Assembly (NCBI GenBank): GCA_037042185.1
Contig: JAXQJY010000030.1
Span: forward strand, 1-64,000
Length of the DNA: 64,000 nt
Reading direction: 5' to 3'
DNA from: Sordariomycetes sp. S80-01Y
Taxonomy: Eukaryota; Ascomycota; Sordariomycetes
The position numbers and the translations under genes were made by a program. Each line of letters begins with the position of its first letter. Positions within the stretch are counted from its first letter, which is position 1. Positions 31,686 to 41,604 of this stretch are shown here, piece by piece. The notes under the pieces were generated by a model that saw nothing but the letters and a program-made list of their open reading frames with translations, made no database searches and was not told the DNA's origin.

Positions 31686-31843
31686 AGATGGTGTTCCACA
31701 CTGTGACTGACAGAAAAAGCTCTGGTTGGGCTAAGAGCTCTTTTGTCCACCAGGCCCGCTCTGCGAGCCTCGTCATGTGAGAGGAAAATGTTCCGGCGAA
31801 TTGAGTTTCATTTTTCGGCGAACGTAGCTGTGGAACACCATCT
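31686..31843. repeat. Perfect 15-bp inverted repeat, 128-bp loop
   Basis: AGATGGTGTTCCACA at 31686-31700 is exactly inverted at 31829-31843 (TGTGGAACACCATCT). The enclosed 128 bases are unique in this window. It could be a decayed foldback or miniature element, or a chance palindrome; no target duplication is evident. Confidence 0.5.
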
Positions 31844-31922
31844 GGTCATCCCACTGTCGCCATCAACACAGAGAATTCACCTCACTTTGCATCGAACATG
31901 AAAGTAAAGGTCATCAGCATTC

Positions 31923-32159
31923 AGATAAAGCTAACTCCAGATTCGGATGCACCCTAAGATCGACATGTCTCTACCAAATGCTCTGTAGCAACACAGAGAC
32001 GTCGAGAGACAGCATTATCTTTACTTTTTCTCAAACGGACTCGCAAGAACAGTTCTTCATAAAAGTAAAACTATATGTTATGTCATAGAAATCAATTAGT
32101 GACCTTAATTAAGTTTCACATGCTATACATTACCTTACAGTGATAACCACCATTGATAG
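31923..32159. promoter_or_regulatory. Candidate GATA-factor (AreA/NIT2-type) sites before urease
   Basis: HGATAR motifs occur at 31923-31928 (AGATAA), 32015-32020 (reverse, TTATCT), 32141-32146 (TGATAA) and 32154-32159 (TGATAG). The last two are a close pair, about 190-205 bp before the urease ATG. Paired GATA sites at this distance are usual in nitrogen-regulated fungal genes. The motif is short and common, so this is suggestive only. Confidence 0.4.
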
Positions 32160-32345
32160 CTGACTTCGCCGAAATTAGAAATGACATCCACAGCGAATAG
32201 TTTGCAACAGGTAGCTACCCGTGTTGTTGCTATAAAGAGACCAAAGCCGCTTGTTGTGAATTGTATATCTCTCTGAATAAGTCTTAAACCACATCAAATA
32301 TTTGAAAGCATCGATCCCACGGCACAGCTCCTTAACAACAGAACA

Positions 32346-35300
32346 ATGCATTATACACCTCGCGAGGTTTGTTTTCTTGGCTGTCCACTAGAAAAATTCG
32401 GACTGATAGAACTTTAAAAGGTTGAAAAGCTTCTTTTCACCCAGGCGGGTCGTCTCGCGCAAAGACGTTTGGCCAGCGGAGTGAGACTGAATCGTTTGGA
32501 AGCAACTGTTTGTTTACTCCCAGACATGAAACGGATTCTATGGGCAAATTAGGCTAAAACACACAGGCTTTGATTGCTACGGTTCTCCAAGAGGTCTGTG
32601 TACTCCCAGAATCCTTGACTGCAAGGCCAGTCGCTAAATTCCACCAAGGTGATTCACAACGCAAACTACTCTGTTGCCGACCTCATGATGTTGGGTAAAA
32701 ATATCCTCGGACGCCGACACGTGTACCCATCCGTCGTTGGCACCCTCTCCCAGATGCAAGTAGAGGGGACCTTCGAAACAGGAACCCACCTGATCACCAT
32801 TCACCGCCCGATAAGCACTGATGACGGCGACTTGAAAATGGCCCTGTATGGAAGCTTCATCCCAGTGCCAGTGCGGGATCCTTTCCCTGATATTAATGAA
32901 GCAGATTACGATCCTATTTTGATGCCCGGCGCGATCCAGACCGCAACTTCGGGCGATATTATTTTGAACTCTGGGAGGCCAAGAACGGTGCTGACTGTCA
33001 CCAATAAAGGCACTCGAGCTGTCCATGTTAGTTGCATTGGTCTTCAAGTTTTCGATAGAAAAGCATCAGGCTTACGGTCTTATAGGTTGGCTCTCATTTT
33101 CACTTCATGGAGTCGAACCCCGATCTAGACTTTGACAGAGCAAAGGCTTATGGCTACCACCTCGATCTCCCATCGGGCGAAATCTTACGCTTTGAACCCA
33201 ATGAACCGAAGACGGTTACCCTCGTACACATTGGAGGTCTTAAGACCATACAAGGCGGAAGTGGGTTTGCGAACGGACCGGTCGACCCCAAACGTGTCAG
33301 CCAGATACTGCAGGTCATGCAGCAAGCTGGATACAGGCATACATCTGAACAAAAGGACGAGAAGAGACAAATTGAGCCGTGCTCTATGAGCAGATCGGTT
33401 TATGCTCGAAGCTACGGCCCAAGTGTTGGAGACAAAATCCGTCTTGGGGGAACTGACCTGTGGGTCAAAATTGAGAAGGACCACACCACATACGGCGATG
33501 AGTGTACACTTGGTTGCGGCAAAAGCATTAGAGACGGAATGGGAGCAGCCAGCGGATGTCATGATGCGGAATGCCTTGATTTGGCTATCATAAACGCCGT
33601 GGTTGTTGACTGGACGGGCATTTTCAAGGCAGATATTGGCATCAAAGCCGGTCTTATCGTTGGCATTGGAAAAGCTGGGAACCCTGCTACGATGGATGGT
33701 GTCTCTAGTGGAATGACCATTGGATCAAACACAGATGTTATAGATGCTGGTGGGAAGCTCCTCACTGCAGGTGGGGTTGATACTCATGTTCATCACATCT
33801 GCCCTCAGCAAGCCGCCGAGGCCATCTCATCGGGCATCACTACGTTGTTCGGTGGAGGCACCGGTCCAAGGTACGAGAACTTCAACCTTCAAAGTCCATG
33901 CAACTCTCACTGACCTTTTCAGCACTTCGTCCACAGCCGTAAACTCCTCGACCAGCATGAGGCTCATCAAACAAATGATGCAAGCATGTGACCAACTTCC
34001 TCTCAACTACGGGATTGTTGGAAAGGGTAGTGACTCTGGAAAGCCGGGTCTCATCGACCAATGCAATGCTGGCGTCGTAGCACTAAAGCTCCACGAAGAC
34101 TTTGGCTGCACGCCCTCCACCATTGACACATGTCTGAGGTTCGTAACTCTACCATTGCAGTCATGGTTGCATATGAAATGATACTGACAAGGGCGATTCA
34201 GGATATGTGAGGAGCAGGACATCCAGTGCCATATCCATACCGACGGCCTTAACGAAGCTGGTTTTCTTGAGCACACGGCTGCCGTATTCAAAGGTCGGAC
34301 TCTCCACGTTTATCACGTTGAAGGTGCCGGTGGGGGCCATGCACCAGATGTGATCAAACTCGTAGAGTATTCAAACGTCCTTCCAAGTAGCACGACCCCG
34401 ACTATGCCTTTCACAACAAACACAATCGACGAACACATCGACATGGCTGCTAACTGCCATCGTCTCTCCAAAGACAACCCCGATGATGCCTCTTTCCTCA
34501 AAAACCGCATCAGAGACGAGACCATCGCGGCTGAGGATATTCTACACGACATTGGAGCCATAAGCATCATGTCCTCTGATTCTCAAGCCATGGGACGTTC
34601 CGCTGAGGTTCTGTCCTGCACATGGAAAGCAGCCCACAAGAACAAGGTCCAGCGAGGTCCATTGCCGGAGGACGAAGGTACAGGAGCGGACAATTACCGC
34701 GTCAAACGCTATATCAGCAAATACACAATAAATCCCGCGATTACGCAGGGCATCAGCCATGCAGTGGGTAGTGTTGAAGTAGGAAAGTTGGCCGATTTGG
34801 TGCTTTGGGACCCTTCTGAATTTGGCACGAAGCCACTTCAAATTCTGAAAAAAGGATTCATTGCTTTTGCACAAATGGTACGCTTACCTGGTAACTAATC
34901 TGTTGATCTGTGACTAACAATACCCTCTAGGGCGATCCTAATGGAGCGTAAGACTCCCCCGGATAAGGCTTTTTGACCGAGTAATAACATTAAATAGTGT
35001 CACAAACGTGGAGCCTCTGATTGCCCGACCAATGTACGGAGTAAGTAGTTTTACACTTTATACCACGCGTGATGAGCATGCTAACTGATGAAACTCAAGG
35101 CGCTGCATCCGGAATCAAGCGTAATGTTCGTCTCCAAGGCAGGGGCCTCGAAAAATGGCTTGGTGCAGTCATACGGGCTGAGGAAGCAAATCGAGGTCGT
35201 GAAGAGCTGCCGTTCAGTCACAAAGAACGACCTTAAATATAATGATGCGACCCCGAAAGTGTCTGTGGATCCGAGGACATTGGTACGTTGATAAATACTC

Positions 35301-35427
35301 TTGCTCTGCGCTACACCTTCTCGGAATTACGCTAACATCGCTGGAGGTTGTTTCTTCTGATCTCACCGAGCTAAAGTCTCAGCCTGCAGACTCGCTTCCG
35401 TTAACCAGACAATCCTTCCTTTACTAG
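32346..35427 (+). CDS. Urease, single-chain (alpha-beta-gamma fused), divergent copy
   Basis: Eleven exons: 32346-32366, 32421-32507, 32567-32593, 32649-33026, 33086-33870, 33923-34138, 34202-34877, 34931-34947, 34998-35040, 35100-35282, 35347-35427. The product has 837 residues, close to jack bean urease (840). The order is gamma-like ([13 protein letters not shown]), beta-like ([33 protein letters not shown]) and catalytic alpha part. The nickel ligands are in register with the plant enzyme: H405/H407 (DTHVHHICP), K488 (the carbamylated Lys, ALKLHEDFG), H517, H543 and D631 (SSDSQAMG). Flap C590/H591 and R607 are also present. It ends [10 protein letters not shown], like the usual PL.RNYFLF. 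It hydrolyses urea to ammonia and carbamate in the cytosol and needs nickel chaperones not found here. Unusual segments such as [21 protein letters not shown] (positions about 315-334) mark it as a diverged copy. Confidence 0.93.
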
Positions 35428-37413
35428 TGGCTTTGGGGGATATACGTAGTGATATAGACAATTCGCTTAATTCTTTAATAAGTTAAAGCTACATTTGGTT
35501 AAGAATTAAATTGTAGGAGTCTTCGTACGTAGTTCCCTAAGCTGCTTCATATCTAGTCCGACGTAGGCCGACGGCCCATAGTGTGACTCTTATACGAGGA
35601 CATGATAATCTTGTATCTTGCTTATACAAATCCCTGCATTAAAAAAACAAGTAGTGTTGATTTACACGAACGATTAGCTCTCTTGTATCGTGTGTCTCAC
35701 AGCTTGTGGAGTTCGCGCAGATTAATGTCTCCAGCTGTCACTCAAATCTACCTTTTGCAAGAATGGTTGTGATTAGGTAGGTTTCGTGATGTCGCGCGTC
35801 AATGCAAATTTCTAGCAATGAACGGGTCAATAACAAACTTAGCCTGTCTTATTTTAATACTTTCGTGCCATATGTGTATGAGATGCAGCTTTTTCAGCTG
35901 AATGACTTGACCGGATGTTGGTGGATAGCGGTTGAGATAAGTAAAAAACGAGAGCTGTTCGTCATAATCACCATATACTTCCATGCCGAAATTTGTCCGT
36001 TGGGGATGATCTTGACACGCCAGTCTCACCCTGCTCCAGCTCGCGGAGGTGAACATCAATTACGAAGAGTGTAATGTGAAGATACGATCGAGAGCTACCG
36101 AACTTCGATCTACTCTTCATGGGACAAGTACCAATCCAACTATATTATGGAGGGGTTCAGTCTATGGGATATGTCCTCAGCACATACCGTGAGACCTCAC
36201 TCGAATGGATTTCGTGCTGGGTGCTTGGCCAATAACTTACTGTAGCTGAGGATATTATTCCTATGAAGCCGACGGAAACAATCCATGCTGGCGATGGTCT
36301 CTAAAACTCCGTTAGTATGACTACCGCTGGCATATGTGGCCACTGGGCATTACCCAGAGCCGTTCTCTAGGTCATCCAGTCTAGCGAGAACCGCTGAAGT
36401 AAGGGCGGAGGCTAAAATGAATGATCACTACTTGAGTCTAAGATTCGTCCCCGACAATACTTTGAATCATTACGATGCCAAGCTGGAAGTGTGGTGGTTG
36501 ATACTCGAACGGGGGCAGTCGATTCATTACGGCTATTGCTAATTATGAGTGCGCCGTGATATAGCTCTCTGGGGCCTTCGCAAAGGTTACTGGGAACGAA
36601 GAATTGATACTCTAACAAAGACGCCGTCAACAATGAAGTATAATCATCAAGTCCAAGCTTCGTAACGTCTGATACTTGAGATAAGGAGCCCTCGTCCAGC
36701 GAAACTCTTACCTATCCTACGTTCCGGCTTTTTGGCGAGTAATTTGGACCGAAAAAAAAATGGGCAAGAGGATAGTGACACCACTACTATGCTTGGCACT
36801 GCCGGGAACATCTGAAGTGGAGACGCTGTTTCCCGAGAACTTACAGGAGATGGTGGATTAAGCCAAGTGATGGGGTTGGTGTAGCCAAGAACAATGATGT
36901 CAACATTTGCAATTAAGTGTCGCTGTCGCGATGAGGAGATTGAATCCTTTCCCCTTGGCTCGCAGCATCGGAGAATCCATCAACTGCCGAGAAAGGGCCG
37001 TTATTTTAACGATGAGTAAACAAATGCATAGCTCACAGATCCTAGTCGATGTCGTTGTAGAAAGCCAGGAATCGCTGGTAAACGTGTGAGAATTAAGTAG
37101 CCCAAAAAGCTAAAGCGCGATCTACAATGAGCTTTATAATAATGTTTCATTCAATGCCCATCGTGCTGTGAGGGTTACTCACATGGTGAAAAGAAACATA
37201 TCATTATGGGACAGGGTACGAGTACTGCGACTATCTTAGAGGGCACGCTCACAAATTGTAAGCTTGCCATCACCCTCCGCCGGTAGCTCCAACAAACCCG
37301 GCTAGGGCCGTAGTTCGCTTTGACCATTTCATACCCATTTCTGATATGCCATCAGCAGGCGAAAGCCGCTCCAGTGCTTTGAGCCATCAGCAAATATTCG
37401 ATGTTCGGATTTT
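35428..37413. other. Gene-free spacer
   Basis: About 2 kb in which no frame shows family motifs or plausible splicing on either strand. No repeat copies from elsewhere in the window were noticed. Confidence 0.55.
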
Positions 37414-38286
37414 TCACAGGTTTTGTTCATTCTCATCATGCTTACCGTCTTTCTTGGACTCTCTGCTTTCAGCGACGTCTGACCAGGCTCTTAAACACCA
37501 GCCGGCTACGAGGGCGTCCCGTGTGGCTTTGTCCAAGCACTTGGTTATCTTTAGTCTTGGACACTTTCCCATTTTTATATCCTCTGTAGCCACTGACTGG
37601 CCCATGTTGTCGGTCCAAATATAGCGCTTTCCCATTATCCTGGGCTTTGCGGTGAAGAGGACGATAGCTTCCTCGGCATTAAACAAGGGTTGAGTTGTCG
37701 CGTCACGTCCTTTACTGAGCGTGATTTGATACTTTGGTTTTTGAAGCTTCCTTTTCTGAATGCACAAGATCAGGTTTCCCAGGCCTTGAGGAGACATTCC
37801 GGTTGCGAAGTAACTTGGCATATTCTCTCGGTAGCTCGCATTTACTGGATGGACGAGATAGAAGAGGAGCTGGTTCTGCACGTCCTGCTGCGTGGAGTCG
37901 TCAGCAGACTTCCCTTCACCGCCAAAGGAACCCATTCTCTCCAAGTGAATTGAAGATGGTTGCTGTTGTATCGTGGTGATGACTCGACTAGTGCGGTAAA
38001 GCGGAATGTTGGCTTCTGTCTCCGCGAAGATTCGTTGACCGTCCAAGACAAGGGTCTGAGGCCTGGTTGCGTTTGAAGGAGGAGGACTGCAGTCTCCGGA
38101 GGCGAAACTAGGCAGATATTTGATAGACTCTTCGTCCATGATACCCGGAGTAAGAGACGAAGTATTAGTATAACGCGAAAGAAGGAGGTAGCTGTTGGAA
38201 GAGATGATCCAGTACGTTGTTGCTGAATTTGTGGGAAGTATGAAAGGGTGTCGAAGTTGTCCTTGCGAAAAACTTGCTATAGACAT
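37414..38286 (-). CDS. Hypothetical fungal protein, 290 residues
   Basis: One uninterrupted frame of 290 residues with even amino-acid use and no signal peptide or membrane helix. Recognisable stretches are LVLDGQRIFAETEANIPLYRTSRVITT, in which the beginning and end look like paired strands, then NQLLFYLVHPVN and KPRIMGKRYIWTDNMGQSVATED. The alternation of strands and the IPLYRTSR / WTDNMGQSVA phrases recall fungal proteins of the LURP-one / tubby-like beta-barrel type, but I cannot place it with confidence. The C-terminal tail is rich in charged residues (ESRESKKDGKHDENEQ). A second in-frame Met (MDEESIKYLPSF) could be the true start. No neighbour suggests a role. Confidence 0.65.
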   Translation of the reverse strand: MSIASFSQGQLRHPFILPTNSATTYWIISSNSYLLLSRYTNTSSLTPGIMDEESIKYLPSFASGDCSPPPSNATRPQTLVLDGQRIFAETEANIPLYRTSRVITTIQQQPSSIHLERMGSFGGEGKSADDSTQQDVQNQLLFYLVHPVNASYRENMPSYFATGMSPQGLGNLILCIQKRKLQKPKYQITLSKGRDATTQPLFNAEEAIVLFTAKPRIMGKRYIWTDNMGQSVATEDIKMGKCPRLKITKCLDKATRDALVAGWCLRAWSDVAESRESKKDGKHDENEQNL

Positions 38287-39692
38287 TATGCCACGTTCAT
38301 TGGCCCACTCACCCCTTTAAACTCCTCGAAACCTTGACTTAGGGGATATGATCAGAGGCTGGTGCGGCCAGAGGGGATGATTGGGGCGTAGAGTGGATGG
38401 GTTATCGCCGATCGGTACTTACCAAAAGCTTGATTGCGCTTCTGGATCTGCACTGCCCACATGCAAGTCCACAGAGCACTTGTTTGCCGGAGAGACTTAA
38501 CTTGCTTGAACATCTGCTAGCGTTTGACCATAAGCGTGACTATTGGATGGAGAATGCCTCCGGCGACTCCATATTATCAGGCGGCGGCAAGATCAGTAAA
38601 ACGACTTCCAAAGCTAACGGTCTTGAAAATTCTGGGCCTGCAGTAATTCATGGAGGATCTGGTAACTTTTGTATTGATTCTCTTGGGCCTGTGGCTTGTG
38701 AATGATTGAAGCCCAGAAATCCTTCCGTCACAGCGCGTATCCGGGTGGCAACTCACAATGACTGACCAACCGAAGAACCCCACAAGGCTCCGAACTCGCT
38801 TGTCCTCCGAACATTTGCAGGGCTGAACATGTCTCGATCGTTCGGATGCGGGGATTCAGATCCTTTGGCCTCTCGGCAGCTTCCCGCTAATGCAAATCAG
38901 TGGGTTACATTCTAGGAGAGATCCAAGTCCTCTCCAATATTCCCGGCCAATTGTGCATACGCCACAAGATAACCTTCGACAAGGACAGTCTCGAAGCAGC
39001 TAAACCGCGCGTTCACAACCCCCACTTCCCAGGATGCCCGCTGCCTTGGCGGCCCGCGACTAACACCAGATTGTAGTCTTCGGCAGCGTATCCACGGTTG
39101 GACTCCTGCCCTGCCTGAGTACGGCCCTTGGCTGACGAAAGAGTGGACCAAATGCGCCGATCAAATGGCGAGGCCAGCTGTTCACAAATGTGTCTTCGTC
39201 TCCGGACACAAGCTAACAGACTCGTGCAATTGCGCGGTTCTTCCAGGGCTCTAGGGTCATGTAACAGAGGTCCTCAATTTCGATGATGTCCGGGACCAAA
39301 GACTTCGAACACTGGCTTGCACTCACAGCTTATCTACAATCGCATATGTTGTGTTTCACCATAGCCAGGTTGAAGAGCATGTTATGTATAGTGGTTCATT
39401 TCAAGCATTAGGTTCGTTCGGATTTCGACCTTCTTCTCTTCTCGTGAACAGATGTAACATAGAACACTCAGATTATAGAAGAAGCTGGATGATTAGATTT
39501 GAGGAACTACAGGATTTGAGTTACACGAATGTCACCTTCCCATGTCCTCAATCTCAATCACCTCTTTAGATCCTGTGCATGACCTTCCATCGCCCCATCA
39601 CTAGAGCAAAGTTGCTTACAGCTGCTCACAAGGGTATATTCCTTCCAGTTGTTCCCTGAAAGCAACATTGGGGTCTCTTTAACTCAAAAGTC
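38287..39692. other. Gene-free spacer
   Basis: Short frames only, none with family features. It includes the promoter of the hypothetical gene at 38286 (first few hundred bases) and the 3' side of the secreted-protein gene. Confidence 0.55.
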
Positions 39693-40193
39693 TTAGGCGT
39701 TGGCGAGGCGGGTGGCCTGCTCGACCATGGTGTTGTAGTCTGCACCGCTCAAGTTGTCGTAGATCAGGCAGTCAGATCCGCAGGGGACAGGAATGGGACC
39801 GCCAGATGGGTTGCCGTCGAGAACAGTGGCCAGGTTCATACAAGTGGCGGGGAGACCGCTGATGCGGACGCCGTTGTTCTGGATTGGGCCGTCGATCGTG
39901 ATAACACCGCCTCGACCAGCGTCGCTGACGCAGCGGTCGAACTCAAACTGAGGGACACCGGCAGGGGCCTGAATACCGTGCTCTTGACGAGTGTTCAGAG
40001 GGACGCTGCGGCGGCCTCCAGAGTTCGAGATTGCGCTGCCGGCAACGTTAACTCCGAAGTCAGCAACCCGGCCAGCAGTGATGAGAGCGGCAGAGCTGAA
40101 GGCGACGATGGCGACAGGAGGGCACATGGCTTGCTGAGCAATGAGGGCGGCAGCGGCAGTGCCGGCAATCGTCTTGATGGCGAAAGAGACCAT
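39693..40193 (-). CDS. Small secreted or membrane-associated protein, unknown
   Basis: A 166-residue frame from the ATG at 40193; a longer upstream frame lacks a credible leader. The N-terminus MVSFAIKTIAGTAAAALIAQQAM looks like a signal peptide, followed by a second Ala/Val-rich hydrophobic stretch (PPVAIVAFSSAALITAGRVA). A dibasic GGRRS site could be a processing point. The remaining about 100 residues hold five Cys (FDRCVSDAGRGG, ATCMNLATV, VPCGSDCLIYDN and others) and many Gly/Pro/Asn, like small effector-type proteins of fungi. No family is recognised. Clean third-position codon use (mostly G or C) supports a real, expressed gene. Confidence 0.65.
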   Translation of the reverse strand: MVSFAIKTIAGTAAAALIAQQAMCPPVAIVAFSSAALITAGRVADFGVNVAGSAISNSGGRRSVPLNTRQEHGIQAPAGVPQFEFDRCVSDAGRGGVITIDGPIQNNGVRISGLPATCMNLATVLDGNPSGGPIPVPCGSDCLIYDNLSGADYNTMVEQATRLANA

Positions 40194-41604
40194 ATTGAAT
40201 GTTTTGAGGTTTTGAGGGGTATATTTTTTTCCTGAGTGTAATGGTACGTGATGATGGATTGATTTGCGTGATACTGAGGAGGAAATCAGAGCGATAGTCA
40301 CCCTTTTATACCTCAAAGGTGCTATCAAAGTGTACGAACATGATGAAGTCATGAATTTCAACACCTAGCACCTGATTCCGCTTACGCCAAGCTGCTCCCA
40401 TCATACTGTATGAGCCAAGTCGAAGGATCTCTTGTCTGTGGAGTCTGCTTGACTTGGCTGGCAGCTCTAAGATACACTGATGGCGACATGTACGAAGGCG
40501 AAGGATTCGGAATGTGGGCTTCGGTGTTTATTTCCCACGGAGCGTCACCCTGCTGCTTGAATGAGGCTAATAAGTGGATTTCTAAAGCGACCTCGTGGTG
40601 TTCTGGGTATTGGCACTGATGTGTTGCTTTTGGCGATCGTGAACTTTGCTAGTAGACGATTAGCTGCAAAAGCACACATAACAATGAATGAACAAACTCG
40701 AAGGCCTATTAACATTCTTCAAAAGTTCGATTCCTGCCCCAAAGGTTAATCTCGATCTAGCAAACGACTACCGATCCGGCTCCACAAAGTAAGACGTACG
40801 AAGTGCCTTCGCACAGCGTAGTGCAGCCTTGGCTACGGACGCACTACGGGCCACCTTCTGTCCCCGCCTCGCTTCACGCTTCCATCACCGTTGGTTCAGG
40901 TTGTGGGGAGCTCGCCTCACAAATTCACCTTCGGTAACTCCTGCGGATGTTCTCGGGACCGAGAAATACTCGAGATCAGTATCGGTTTGAGCGCGGCCGT
41001 GGCGCTGCCCTGTTACTTGCCTTGTTATTCGCCGAAGTCGCCACAGAAAATCGAAGTCACAAAACCGACCCTGTGCAAACAGACTCCGTAGGCCTCCCAG
41101 TGGTCCAGGCTTGGCCTACAGATCGAACGTACCCATCAGACTTTTGAATCAAGAAGCAGGCCGAGAATGACTTCAATTTGTGACATAATATTGCCTACAT
41201 TCCGTCGCAGCACTTCCGCTTCTCTGTTTCTTCTTCACCGGGTCGGATAACGTCGAAATGCAGCCCGATGTTGCACACCACTCGACGGCGCACTATCAAT
41301 ATTCTGATCATTGCCGCAAAGACATATTGATTTCCATTTCTACAATATACTAACCTTCTCGAGGGTTAACTTTGAATCGGCTCAGAGTTAGGTCATCTGT
41401 TTGCAGCCCACTACTTCAGCTCAACGGGGCATTGAACCCCTTCTAAAGACTGATCAACGATAAACAAACCGTCTTTTATTCGCCATTGCGTCTATTATCT
41501 GTGATTCATTACCTTAACTTCAGACTATTGGGCGCAACGAAGCCTTTCTTTCTGTTCCCATACCTCTAGAGTCTTTCTCTCTTCCTTCATCGAGCCGCAT
41601 AATC
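40194..41604. other. Gene-free spacer
   Basis: Holds the promoter of the small secreted protein gene (to about 40700) and otherwise nothing recognisable. A B-box-like word GTTCGATTCC at about 40726 has no cloverleaf around it. Confidence 0.55.

Larger units (their letters stand above)
30480..32345. other. Long spacer before urease, with inverted repeat and GATA sites
   Basis: Contains a small open frame (30787-31047), a perfect 15-bp inverted repeat (31686-31700 / 31829-31843) and several HGATAR sites (31923-32159), each listed separately. On the minus strand, 31590-31790 encodes hydrophobic protein-like words such as FGALVAVCVGVALVSD, perhaps a remnant of a membrane protein gene. Confidence 0.5.

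Noticed and set aside
32346-35427. Urease read as a broken pseudogene, because open frames stop repeatedly
   Set aside because: All stops fall in introns with proper GT...AG borders. The eleven exons join in frame to 837 residues with every active-site residue present.
40690-40745. tRNA-like B-box word GTTCGATTCC
   Set aside because: No A box, acceptor stem or anticodon arm can be folded around it.
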